A stretch of DNA of 64,000 bases from Candidatus Syntrophopropionicum ammoniitolerans (GTDB lineage Bacteria; Bacillota; Desulfotomaculia; Desulfotomaculales; Pelotomaculaceae): positions 1 to 64,000 of the forward strand of contig JABMJD010000008.1 of assembly GCA_013201395.1 (NCBI GenBank), read 5' to 3'. Shown piece after piece: positions 7,263 to 16,795 of this stretch (positions within the stretch are counted from its first letter, which is position 1; the number at the start of each line of letters is the position of its first letter). Made by a program: the position numbers and the translations under genes. The notes below the pieces were generated by a model. That model had not been told where the DNA came from. It searched no databases and worked only from the letters and a program-made list of their open reading frames with translations.

Positions 7263-8780
7263 GTGTCTCCAATTAACCGGGTGTTTGGTTTGTCCGGCTC
7301 CGGCCTGGATGTTGATAAGCTCGTTGCCGATATGATGAAAGTTCAGCGTATGAAGCAAGATACCATTAAGCAGAATAAGCAAATTGCTCAATGGCAGGAA
7401 GAAAGCTACCGGGATTTGAACAACTCCCTGCGGTCTTTGCGGGACAGCGCTTTTACGATGAAACTGCAGGGCACTTTTCTGGCCCGGAAGGTGACCTCTT
7501 CTAATGAGAGGATCGTGCAGGTGACGGCAAACTCTTTGGCTGTAACCGGCTCCCACACCCTGAAGGTAACCCAATTGGCCGCCAATGCCCGCCTGAACAG
7601 CACTTCTGCAGTGGAGTTTGACGGCAGCAAAACTACCTTAGCGGAGCAATTGGGCCTGGAGGAGGGTATTGTTACCTTTTCCATCAATGGGAGCAAGGAG
7701 ATTACCATCAATACCAGTGAGGATAGCATTGACACCCTGGCCAGTATGATAAACGGGGCCACAATGGCAGACGGCACCAGAGCCGGGGTTAGCGCCTCTT
7801 TTGACAGGGTCTTAAGCCGGATGTTTATTTCCTCTACTGCTACCGGCGCCCAGGCAGAGGTGAATATTACAGCAGGGGAAGGACAGGAAGGCTCAGAACT
7901 TCTAGCTAATTTGTTTTCGGCACTAAGGTTGAATTCCCTCGAACCAGACACTCCTCTGCATGCACATGGCCGGGATGCTGAAATTGTTTACGATGGTTTG
8001 CACCTGAACCAATCCTGTAACCAGTTTACTATCTCCGGGGTCAGTTATACCTTGACGGGTACATCAGATACGGAGGTAGTAAATATCAGCCTGACTAACG
8101 ACACCGATGCTGTCTTTGACGCCATTAAATCCTTTGTGGAGCTTTACAACACTACTATTGAACAGATCAACACAAAGCTTGGCGAGGTGAAAAACAGGGA
8201 TTACTTGCCCCTCACCGATGATCAGCGGGAGGAGCTCAGTGAGAAACAGCAGGAAAAATGGGAAGATAAAGCCAGGATCGGCCTGTTGCGCAATGACAGT
8301 ATTTTAGATGGTGTGATTAATGATATGCGCCGGACCTTGTCTTCCCTTGTTGAGGGTACTGATGCCACTTGTAGAAGCCTGGCCGACATAGGTATCACGA
8401 CGGGTGCCTGGTATGAAAGAGGCAAGTTGTATATTAATGAAGATCAGCTTAAAGAGGCTCTGACCGCCAATCCCCAGGGTGTGATGGATCTCTTTACAAG
8501 GACATCAGAGGTCAACAGTGAAAAAGGTTTGGCGACCAGGATCTACGATAATTTAACGACCAGAATTAGCCAGATTATAGATAAGGCAGGCAGTAATGAC
8601 AGCGTTCTAGGTAAAAGGATTGCTGACTACGACAAACAAATAGTCCTTTGGGATAACAAATTGCAAGATATGGAGCAACGTTACTATAAACAGTATGCGG
8701 CTCTGGAGACTGCCCTGGCTAGAATGAACCAGCAAAGTCTATCTTTAATGTCGCTGTTTGGCCAGGGTAATTGGGGTTAA
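7263..8780 (+). CDS. fliD: Flagellar filament capping protein FliD
   Basis: FGLSGSGLDVDKLVADMMKVQ N-terminus and FliD C-terminal pattern; followed by fliS. Confidence 0.93.
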   Translation: MSPINRVFGLSGSGLDVDKLVADMMKVQRMKQDTIKQNKQIAQWQEESYRDLNNSLRSLRDSAFTMKLQGTFLARKVTSSNERIVQVTANSLAVTGSHTLKVTQLAANARLNSTSAVEFDGSKTTLAEQLGLEEGIVTFSINGSKEITINTSEDSIDTLASMINGATMADGTRAGVSASFDRVLSRMFISSTATGAQAEVNITAGEGQEGSELLANLFSALRLNSLEPDTPLHAHGRDAEIVYDGLHLNQSCNQFTISGVSYTLTGTSDTEVVNISLTNDTDAVFDAIKSFVELYNTTIEQINTKLGEVKNRDYLPLTDDQREELSEKQQEKWEDKARIGLLRNDSILDGVINDMRRTLSSLVEGTDATCRSLADIGITTGAWYERGKLYINEDQLKEALTANPQGVMDLFTRTSEVNSEKGLATRIYDNLTTRISQIIDKAGSNDSVLGKRIADYDKQIVLWDNKLQDMEQRYYKQYAALETALARMNQQSLSLMSLFGQGNWG

Positions 8781-8793
8781 GGGGGGTGGGTAC

Positions 8794-9186
8794 ATGTTAA
8801 ATGCCAATCCATACCAACAGTATCAACAAAATGCAATCAAAGGTGCCAGCAGGGGTGATTTGACCCTGATGCTTTATAATGGCGCCATCAGGTTTATCAG
8901 ACAAGCAATAAGACATACCAGGGAAAAAAATATTCCAGAATCTCATAATGCCGTTGTTCGAGCACAGGAGATCATCAGCCATCTAAGCAACACACTGAAT
9001 ATGGAGTATAGGCTGTCGTCCAACCTGGCATCTATATATGAATACATTAACAGGCGCCTTATGGAAGGAAACATAAAAAAAGAGGTAATGTTCCTGGCTG
9101 AGGCTTTGGACCTGGTTGAGGAATTGCGAAATACCTGGCAAAGGGCACTCAAGCAGGCCAGAGCGGATGTGGTTGCCGAGCGATGA
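8794..9186 (+). CDS. fliS: Flagellin export chaperone FliS
   Basis: NPYQQYQQNAIKGASRGDLTLMLYNGAIRFIRQA; start placed at ATG 8794. Confidence 0.95.
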   Translation: MLNANPYQQYQQNAIKGASRGDLTLMLYNGAIRFIRQAIRHTREKNIPESHNAVVRAQEIISHLSNTLNMEYRLSSNLASIYEYINRRLMEGNIKKEVMFLAEALDLVEELRNTWQRALKQARADVVAER

Positions 9187-9674
9187 GCGGCATGAGCCTA
9201 CCAGGCAATTTGCTGGGGGAAGCCACTGACTTGATGGTTAAAAAAAAATGCCTGGTGATGGAGATTTTGCAGTTGACAGAGGCGCAGGCCAAATTATTAA
9301 AACCGGGGCAGGCTGAGGAGCTTTTGCGGCTAATTGAGCAAAGGCAGAGGTATATAGAAGGCATTACTATTATTGATCAGGATTTACAGCGGGTGGAGGA
9401 TGGCCTTTTAAAATTGTCGGGGCTGTCTTCCTCGTGTGCGGGCAGTACAGCCCTCAACGAGGGTTGGCAGCAGGTTTTGGATCTGCGCAAGAGAATCCGG
9501 GTGCTTTGGGATAAGGTTAATAATAGGGATCAGCTAAATAGGCAAATTATTGTGCAAGAATTAGTAGCGCTAAAGAGAACCTTGCAGGGTCTACGTACCA
9601 GGAGAGGAACCATGCAAGCCTACCGGGGTACTGCACCACAGCGAGGTGGGTATTTTATAGATCACAAAAAATAG
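9183..9674 (+). CDS. FlgN/FliT-like flagellar chaperone candidate
   Basis: 163-aa helical ORF between fliS and flaG, overlapping fliS stop. Confidence 0.45.
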   Translation: MSGMSLPGNLLGEATDLMVKKKCLVMEILQLTEAQAKLLKPGQAEELLRLIEQRQRYIEGITIIDQDLQRVEDGLLKLSGLSSSCAGSTALNEGWQQVLDLRKRIRVLWDKVNNRDQLNRQIIVQELVALKRTLQGLRTRRGTMQAYRGTAPQRGGYFIDHKK

Positions 9675-9686
9675 TTCCGGTGGTGA

Positions 9687-10067
9687 GTGTCAATGAAAGT
9701 GGCGGGGATTAATCAAGGCAGCGTGTTATTTCTAGATAAGGAGGTTAAACAGAAGTCTATGCCTGTGGGGCAGGAAGCATGCCGGACAGGCGCAAAGGTC
9801 CAACCCCGGGAACAAAGAGATGGGCACAACGAAATAGCTTTTCCCCCCCAGGTTTTGCATGAGGCGGTTGATAAGGCTAATCATATCCTGGAGGTGTATG
9901 GTACGGAGTTGCATTTCAGCCTCCATGAAGCCAGCGGGGAAATGATCGTCAGGGTGATCAATACAAAAGATGAATCTGTAATCCGGGAAATCCCCCCGGA
10001 GCGGGTTTTGGATTTTGTAGCAGATGTTAAGGAAATGCTGGGGTTTATTATTGATAAGTTAATTTAA
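9687..10067 (+). CDS. flaG: FlaG family protein
   Basis: LHFSLHEASGEMIVRVINTKDESVIREIPPERVLDFVADVKEMLGFIIDKLI. Confidence 0.85.
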   Translation: MSMKVAGINQGSVLFLDKEVKQKSMPVGQEACRTGAKVQPREQRDGHNEIAFPPQVLHEAVDKANHILEVYGTELHFSLHEASGEMIVRVINTKDESVIREIPPERVLDFVADVKEMLGFIIDKLI

Positions 10068-10417
10068 ATCTGTCTGGCTAGAAAATATATAACAGGCTGT
10101 TATGGGGTTGGCGGGTCTAGTTTTCTTAAAAAAGGTCGATCTTTGCAGGAAAAATTATTTCCCTGCCGAATATTGCAAATTGTTTGGTGTAATCTTTTCC
10201 ATGGAAAAGTTACCCCCGAAGAAAAAAATAAATTAACGAATATTGGATAGTTGTATGGTGTTGGGTTGGGGCCCTGTAAAATAGTTGAATTCGTCCAGTC
10301 CTATAAGGGTGGATTGTGCATGTAGGGTTGGGTAAACATGAAGCCGACTTCACTATTAGTTTGGTTTTTTTATTTAGGTGGTTCAAATCTCCTACTGAGA
10401 AGGGGGATGCAGGTAAA

Positions 10418-10825
10418 TTGGAGTTGTTTTTAAACCCAATAATGGTTTCTTTGCAAAAAGGTTTGGATGCAGGCGCCTTAAGACAGAGGACAATAGCCAA
10501 TAACATTGCTAACGTAAACACACCCGGCTTTAAAAAATCCACTGTTGCATTTGAGAGCTTGCTAAAAAAGGCCTGGGGTGCTGAAGCCACAAATCTCAAG
10601 GCCACACATCCCAGGCACCTCTGTAGGGCTGTGCAGTTAAAGGAAGTGCAACCAAGGTTACACAGGGATGGGTCAACTTTTATGCGCACCGATGGCAATA
10701 ATGTTGACATTGATGAAGAAATGACCAACCTGGCAGCCAACGGAATTCAATATCAGTTGCTGGGTAGAGAATTGAGCGAGCGCTTTTCACTTCTACGATG
10801 TGTCATTACGGGGGGGAAGGGGTAA
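10418..10825 (+). CDS. flgB: Flagellar basal body rod protein FlgB
   Basis: LQKGLDAGALRQRTIANNIANVNTPGFKKS; start placed at TTG 10418 rather than upstream 10316. Confidence 0.93.
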   Translation: MELFLNPIMVSLQKGLDAGALRQRTIANNIANVNTPGFKKSTVAFESLLKKAWGAEATNLKATHPRHLCRAVQLKEVQPRLHRDGSTFMRTDGNNVDIDEEMTNLAANGIQYQLLGRELSERFSLLRCVITGGKG

Positions 10826-11266
10826 TTGAGTATATTTAGTTCTTTTTCGATAAGCGCTTCGGGGCTTACAGCGGAAAAGCTGCGCCTGGACCTCATTGCC
10901 AACAATATTGCCAATATGAACACTGCAGGCCGGCTTAACGATCCTGCCAACCCGCCCTACTGCCGCAAGATCCCTGTATTTGAGCAAATATTAGAAAGGG
11001 CTTGTGCGGGTGGTTCCCCTCGAGCAAATTATAGGGGTGTTGGTGTACGGGTAGCGCAGATTTTTGAAGATCCCCGCGCACCCAGGCTAGCCTACGAACC
11101 ATCTGATCCTTTGGCGGATGACCAAGGTTATGTGGCTTACCCAAACATAAATATGGTCAATGAAATGGTCAATATGATCTCCGCCACCAGGTCTTACGAA
11201 GCAAATGTGACAGCTCTAAATGCTGCCAAGGATATAGCCCTAAAGGCTCTGGAAATTGGGCGTTAG
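10826..11266 (+). CDS. flgC: Flagellar basal body rod protein FlgC
   Basis: SISASGLTAEKLRLDLIANNIANMNT; NMVNEMVNMISATRSYEANVTALNAAK. Confidence 0.96.
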   Translation: MSIFSSFSISASGLTAEKLRLDLIANNIANMNTAGRLNDPANPPYCRKIPVFEQILERACAGGSPRANYRGVGVRVAQIFEDPRAPRLAYEPSDPLADDQGYVAYPNINMVNEMVNMISATRSYEANVTALNAAKDIALKALEIGR

Positions 11267-11281
11267 TTAAGGGGGGTTAGT

Positions 11282-11581
11282 ATGCAGGTTTTACCTATTG
11301 AGTTACTGCCGCCTCAACTGCTGCAACCGGCTAATGCCGGTGTTAAGCAAGAAGATGGGGTGAATTCCTTTGCAATGATTTTGGATGATGCCTTAAAGCA
11401 ACTTAATAATACCCAGATTAAGGCGGATCAGTTGACTGTGGACTTGCTTACCGGTCAGACTGAGGATGTTCATCAGGTTATTATAGCTATGACAGAAGCC
11501 AAATTGGCGATGCAGCTAGCGGTTGAAGTGAGGAATAAGATGGTTGAAGCATACCAAGAAGTCTCCCGTATGCAGGTTTAA
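11282..11581 (+). CDS. fliE: Flagellar hook-basal body complex protein FliE
   Basis: FAMILDDALKQLNNTQ..DVHQVIIAMTEAKLAMQLAVEVRNKMVEAYQEVSRMQV. Confidence 0.95.
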   Translation: MQVLPIELLPPQLLQPANAGVKQEDGVNSFAMILDDALKQLNNTQIKADQLTVDLLTGQTEDVHQVIIAMTEAKLAMQLAVEVRNKMVEAYQEVSRMQV

Positions 11582-11611
11582 AATGCCTTATCATGGTTTG
11601 GGGTGGTCTAA

Positions 11612-13144
11612 TTGACTCCGGCTAACTTACTTGCCAGGTTAAGGGAAAGATGGGAGTCTTTAAACCAAAGTCGGAAAGTTGTTTCTGTTTTAGTTGTCTT
11701 GGGGGTTGTAATTAGTGTTGTTTGCCTGGGGCGAATAGCAATGCAGCCTGCCTATGCTCCGCTATTTACAGGGCTGGAATCCAAAGAGGCGGGAATGATT
11801 GCAGAAAATTTAAAAACCATGAAGGTTCCCTACCAGATAACAGATCAGGGCAAAACTATAATGGTACCGGAACGACAGGTTTATGAGGTGCGGAACCAAT
11901 TGGCCGGTAGCGGTGCCCTGAGCAGCAGCATAATTGGTTTTGAACTCTTTGATCAGAGTAAGTTTGGTCAAACAGATTTTGAACAGCAGGTGGGTTACCA
12001 GCGTGCCCTACAGGGTGAATTGAGTAGGACGGTGGTTCAGCTGGATGGTGTGGAACAGGCCTGGGTACACCTGGTATTGCCTGAAAAAAGTGTTTTTCTC
12101 AGTGAGCAGGGTACGCCTTCGGCGTCAGTAGCCTTAAAGCTTGAGTCCGGAGCGCTCCTAAAACCGGAACAGATCCAGGGTATTTGTGATCTTTTTGTGG
12201 GTAGCGTGGCGGGACTCGAGCCCGATAACGTCCACATTATAGACACTGAAGGCAATATATTAAGTGATAACTTAGAGCCAAGTGACCCGGGAGCCGTCAT
12301 CACGAGGATGGCTCTTGAACAAATGGCTGCCAAAAGGGAATATGAAAAAGAACTGGAAAAAAGAGTGCAGCAAATGCTGGCCCAGATTATCGGGCTGAAT
12401 AATGCCGTGGCTATGGTAACAGCAGATCTGGATTTTGATCAAAAACATACCAACAGTTCCATTGCTTCCAACCCGGATGAATTGAAAGTAAGTGAATATA
12501 GTGTTGCTGAAAGTGGCACGGGTACCGATGGTGGTGGGGTAGTGGGCACGGATTCTAACGTGACAACAACCCCCTTTGTTCGGGACCCGGGTTCTTCAAG
12601 TTATACCAAAGAGGAACATACAGTCAACTATCAGGTTAGCACACTGGAGGAATCAGTGGTAAATGCCCCCGGTAGTGTCAAGCGTTTATCTGCTTCTGTG
12701 GTCATAAATGAAACGGCTGTTCCATTGGGCGTGCATGATATCCAGACAGTTGTGGGGGCCGCTATTGGTTACAATCAAGACAGAGGGGATCAAATCCATG
12801 TAACTAGTATGGCCTTTGAGGATTCCTATCTTAAAAAGGTTGAAGCCGAAATGGCCATGCTTGATGAGCTGGCACAAAAAGAACTGTGGTATAAATATGC
12901 CCTTGCAGGGGGGGCCCTATTGTTTGTCCTCCTGGCCACACTTACGGCATTACTGCTGTGGAGGCGTAGGGGTGTTGGTTTAGATGTTGGTGAGGAGCTT
13001 GTGGGAGTATTTCCTATTGAGGATATAGAGGAACGTGAACCGGAACAAATAGTCAAAAAGGATAAACAGCAACAAATTATAGATATGTATCAGAAATCAC
13101 CTGATAAAATAGCAGAAATTATAAAGGTGTGGATGAAGGAATAG
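11612..13144 (+). CDS. fliF: Flagellar M-ring protein FliF
   Basis: YAPLFTGLESKEAGMIAENLKTMKVPYQI and secretory ring fold; gene order. Confidence 0.97.
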   Translation: MTPANLLARLRERWESLNQSRKVVSVLVVLGVVISVVCLGRIAMQPAYAPLFTGLESKEAGMIAENLKTMKVPYQITDQGKTIMVPERQVYEVRNQLAGSGALSSSIIGFELFDQSKFGQTDFEQQVGYQRALQGELSRTVVQLDGVEQAWVHLVLPEKSVFLSEQGTPSASVALKLESGALLKPEQIQGICDLFVGSVAGLEPDNVHIIDTEGNILSDNLEPSDPGAVITRMALEQMAAKREYEKELEKRVQQMLAQIIGLNNAVAMVTADLDFDQKHTNSSIASNPDELKVSEYSVAESGTGTDGGGVVGTDSNVTTTPFVRDPGSSSYTKEEHTVNYQVSTLEESVVNAPGSVKRLSASVVINETAVPLGVHDIQTVVGAAIGYNQDRGDQIHVTSMAFEDSYLKKVEAEMAMLDELAQKELWYKYALAGGALLFVLLATLTALLLWRRRGVGLDVGEELVGVFPIEDIEEREPEQIVKKDKQQQIIDMYQKSPDKIAEIIKVWMKE

Positions 13145-13148
13145 GGGG

Positions 13149-14168
13149 ATGGCCATGCAGTTGCCTGCGAAACTCAAAGGTATCAAAAAAGCTGCCATTT
13201 TGTTGATAGCCCTTGGTTCAGAACTGTCATCCCAGGTATTGAAAAGGGAGTTTACTGAAGTAGAAATTGAGCAGCTAACTATGGAGATATCCAAATTGAA
13301 CCATGTACCTGCTGAGACAACGATTGCTGTTCTTGACGAGTTCATAGAGCTGCAGCAGGCCAGGGAATACCTCCTGCATGGTGGGATCAGCTACGCCAGG
13401 GAACTGCTGGAAAAGGCTGTCGGCAGCCAAAGGGCTCTAGAAATATTGGATAAGCTTACCGGCAATGTTGAGTCCATTCCCTTTAGTATACTTCGGGATA
13501 CGGATCCCAAACAGCTATTAAATTTCATTAGGGATGAACATCCCCAAACTATCGCCCTGATCCTTGCTCACCTTTCGTCACAGCAGGCGGCAGCCATTCT
13601 AGAAGACTTGCCCCCGGAATTGCAGAGTGAAATATCCAGGCGAATTGCCGGCATTGACCGTTTAGCACCGGACATTGTCCAGAGGGTAGAGTCGGTGTTG
13701 GAAAGCAAACTGTTATCGGTAGGCCAGCAGGGAAGGATGGCAGTAGGTGGCGTGCAATCACTTGTGAATATTTTGAACAAGGTGGGCAGGGGTGCTGAGA
13801 AGGTGATTCTGGAAGGATTGGAGGAGGGGGATCCGGTTCTTGCCGAAAAGGTAAAGATGCGCCTGTTTATTTTTGAGGACATCAGGATCCTTTCTGATAA
13901 TGATATCCAGCGGGTGCTTAGAGAGGTTGAAACTAGGGATCTGGCCCTGGCTATGCGCGGTGCCAATGAGGAGGTGCATGGCCGGATTTATAAAAATATG
14001 TCTAGGCGTGCAGCAGATATGCTGCGAGAGGAAATAGAGATAATGGGACCGGTACGTCTCAGAGATGTGGAGCAGGCACAGCAAAAAACTGTGACAGTCA
14101 TTCGTAAACTAGATGAAGCGGGGGAAATCATTATATCCCGGGGTGGCGATGAAGATGTCATCATATAA
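13149..14168 (+). CDS. fliG: Flagellar motor switch protein FliG
   Basis: LKGIKKAAILLIALG, EHPQTIALILAHL, MFIFEDI-like motif (MRLFIFEDIRIL). Confidence 0.97.
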   Translation: MAMQLPAKLKGIKKAAILLIALGSELSSQVLKREFTEVEIEQLTMEISKLNHVPAETTIAVLDEFIELQQAREYLLHGGISYARELLEKAVGSQRALEILDKLTGNVESIPFSILRDTDPKQLLNFIRDEHPQTIALILAHLSSQQAAAILEDLPPELQSEISRRIAGIDRLAPDIVQRVESVLESKLLSVGQQGRMAVGGVQSLVNILNKVGRGAEKVILEGLEEGDPVLAEKVKMRLFIFEDIRILSDNDIQRVLREVETRDLALAMRGANEEVHGRIYKNMSRRAADMLREEIEIMGPVRLRDVEQAQQKTVTVIRKLDEAGEIIISRGGDEDVII

Positions 14169-14964
14169 GATTATCAAGGCTGCCCAGGTGCAGGAAAACC
14201 CTTTTCAGGTCCTGCCCCTGAGTAACCATAAAACCCTGGAATTGCAGGAATACATAAAATGTGCGGATGACAGCACCGCCGAAGCTACACCTGATCAAGC
14301 CAGCGAGGATCAGTTGCAGGCTGAGGAAATTGTGAACCTGGCCCACACCAGGGCAGATGAAATTATTAAAATGGCTCGCCATAAAGAGCAGGAAATAATC
14401 GACAAGGCTCAGTCCCGGGGAGAACAAATTAAGCAAGAGGCCTATCAAAACGCTTTTGACAAGGGCCACAAAAAAGGCAGTGAGGCCGGCTACCAGGATG
14501 GCCTGGCCCAAGCAAATGAAGAGGCCATAGCCATCCGGCTGCAAGCCGAGGAAGTATTGGCTCAGGCTGAAAAAATTCGCCGGCAGACACTGGAAACAAT
14601 GGAGCAGGAAATTGTTGAGCTGGCCCGGGAAATAGCGGAAAAACTGGTATCCCAACAGTTGGCTTTGGCTCCTGAAATGGTGATACAGATAGCAGAAGAG
14701 TCGTTACGTCTTGTGGCCGATCGCCTCCAGGTTGTTTTATATATCAATCCCCAGGAGATGGAATTGGTTGAGTCCAGGCGTGACCATTTGGCGTCCCTTC
14801 TGCCGGAGCGGGCCCAGTTGCAGTGCATTGCCGATGGGGAAATACAGCCGGGTGGATGCTGGGTGGAAACTGAACAGGGACGGGTAGATGCCACCATGAA
14901 AACCCGCTGGGATGAGTTGGTTCGGGCCCTTTATGGCCCTGGATCTGATATAAAGACGACTTAA
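14149..14964 (+). CDS. fliH: Flagellar assembly protein FliH
   Basis: Coiled coil, EIVELAREIAEKLVSQQL, GGCWVETEQGRVDATMKTRW; start at ATG 14149. Confidence 0.93.
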   Translation: MKMSSYKIIKAAQVQENPFQVLPLSNHKTLELQEYIKCADDSTAEATPDQASEDQLQAEEIVNLAHTRADEIIKMARHKEQEIIDKAQSRGEQIKQEAYQNAFDKGHKKGSEAGYQDGLAQANEEAIAIRLQAEEVLAQAEKIRRQTLETMEQEIVELAREIAEKLVSQQLALAPEMVIQIAEESLRLVADRLQVVLYINPQEMELVESRRDHLASLLPERAQLQCIADGEIQPGGCWVETEQGRVDATMKTRWDELVRALYGPGSDIKTT

Positions 14965-14979
14965 ATATATTCAGGATGG

Positions 14980-16338
14980 GTGACCACTGTGGAAATCGAG
15001 CCGGTAAATCTTGCTCCCTGGCGTTTTCGTTTAAAAAATGCAAAACTGTTGAAACTCTATGGTCAGGTAACCCAGGTAATTGGGCTCACCGTCGAAGCCA
15101 GGGGTATCAATGCTTCTATCGGTGAGGTTTGTGAGATTGTGATCCCCGATGAACAGGAGGCAGTCCGGGCTGAGGTGGTTGGTTTTCGTGATGGGAGTGC
15201 CATACTGATGCCCCTGGGTGAACTGCGCGGCGTATCTCAGGGATGTAGTGTTGTTCCCAGTGGCAAATCGTTTTCCGTCCCGGTTGGGGAGCAGCTATTG
15301 GGCAGGGTTTTAAATGGTCTGGGAGAGCCCATAGATGGGCTCGGTACACTGGATGAGATGTCTAAAGCCGGTTATTATCCGGTAGACAGCCGTCCTCCCA
15401 ACCCCATGACGAGAAAAAGGATCACTGAGGTTCTACCCACCGGGCTGCGGGTTGTCGATGGACTGCTGACTTGTGGAAAGGGTCAGCGTATTGGTATATT
15501 TGCCGGCAGCGGGGTGGGCAAGAGTACCCTGCTGGGTATGATTTCCCGGTATAGCAATGCCGATGTTAATGTGATTTCCCTGGTGGGAGAGCGGGGTCGT
15601 GAGGTGTTGGATTTTATCGAAACCGACTTGGGCCCGGCGGGGCTGGCCCGTTCCGTGGTCGTGGTGGCTACCTCTGAACAGCCGGCACTGGTGCGTCTGA
15701 AGGGCGCTTTTGTGGCCTGTGCTATTGCCGAATATTTCCGCGACCAGGGGAAAAATGTGATGTTGATGATGGATTCTGTAACTCGTTTTGCTATGGCCCA
15801 GCGGGAGGTGGGGCTGGCCACCGGTGAACCACCGGCAACTAAAGGTTATACTCCTTCCGTGTTTGCTCTGTTGCCGCGGCTGCTGGAAAGGCCCGGTATG
15901 TCCCATGATGGTTCTATTACGGCTTTTTTTACAGTGCTGGTGGATGGGGATGATCTAAACGAACCGATTGCTGATGCTGTCCGGGGGATCCTGGATGGGC
16001 ACATCGTCTTATCACGTTCCCTTGCATCAGCCAACCACTATCCGGCGGTAGATGTGCTCAACAGTGTCAGCCGCCTGATGCCGGACATTACCAGCGAGGA
16101 GCACCGGGCTGATGCCGGCAGGTTACGGGATCTGTTGGCAGCCTACCGGCAGGCGGAGGATCTAATTAACATTGGCGCCTATGTGGCCGGTTCTAACCCA
16201 CGGGTTGATGAAGCTATTGCTGTTTACGAGACCATCATTGATTTTCTAAAACAGGACGTACAGGAACATTCTGCATACAAACACACATTGGAAATGCTCA
16301 AGACTATTGTACATAAAGGGGCGAGTGAGCATCACTAG
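14980..16338 (+). CDS. fliI: Flagellum-specific ATPase FliI
   Basis: GIFAGSGVGKSTLLGM Walker A; ATPase family block. Confidence 0.98.
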   Translation: MTTVEIEPVNLAPWRFRLKNAKLLKLYGQVTQVIGLTVEARGINASIGEVCEIVIPDEQEAVRAEVVGFRDGSAILMPLGELRGVSQGCSVVPSGKSFSVPVGEQLLGRVLNGLGEPIDGLGTLDEMSKAGYYPVDSRPPNPMTRKRITEVLPTGLRVVDGLLTCGKGQRIGIFAGSGVGKSTLLGMISRYSNADVNVISLVGERGREVLDFIETDLGPAGLARSVVVVATSEQPALVRLKGAFVACAIAEYFRDQGKNVMLMMDSVTRFAMAQREVGLATGEPPATKGYTPSVFALLPRLLERPGMSHDGSITAFFTVLVDGDDLNEPIADAVRGILDGHIVLSRSLASANHYPAVDVLNSVSRLMPDITSEEHRADAGRLRDLLAAYRQAEDLINIGAYVAGSNPRVDEAIAVYETIIDFLKQDVQEHSAYKHTLEMLKTIVHKGASEHH

Positions 16339-16774
16339 GTTTCTGTTTCGTCTGGAGCCGGTGCTGCAGAGGCGCTCGGATCGGGCTGCGGCTGCCGAGC
16401 AGGCCCTGGCTCTGGCCCATAATAAATACAAGCAGCTTTTAATTGTACTTAATGATACCAGGCAGCGTCTGGAAAAAACATTTCAACAGGGCGATCAGAA
16501 AAAATTGGACCTATTTATGGGTAGGCAGTTTTCATTTTACCGGATATCCCTTAATAAAAAAATAATCAAACAAAAAAAGGATTTGTGCGAAGCAGCCCAC
16601 CTGGTTGAAAAAAGGCGTAACGAAGCTGTTGAAGCCCGTCAAGAGAGGCAGGTACTGGAGAAACTAAAGGAACATAGCCTGAATAATTTCAAGCGGGAAA
16701 TGGCCTTAAGAGAGCAAAAGGAAATTGATGAAATGTCCCAGGCTGCCTATCAACGCCGCCGCAGGGGACTATAG
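16325..16774 (+). CDS. fliJ: Flagellar export protein FliJ
   Basis: FLFRLEPVLQRRSDRAAAAEQALA; position after fliI; GTG start inferred. Confidence 0.85.
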   Translation: MSITRFLFRLEPVLQRRSDRAAAAEQALALAHNKYKQLLIVLNDTRQRLEKTFQQGDQKKLDLFMGRQFSFYRISLNKKIIKQKKDLCEAAHLVEKRRNEAVEARQERQVLEKLKEHSLNNFKREMALREQKEIDEMSQAAYQRRRRGL

Positions 16775-16795
16775 CCGGATGAGAAAGGTGGTGAC

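Noticed and set aside
15433-15906. Long minus-strand ORFs inside fliI, fliG and fliP genes
   Set aside because: Overlap strongly supported flagellar genes and have no recognisable domains
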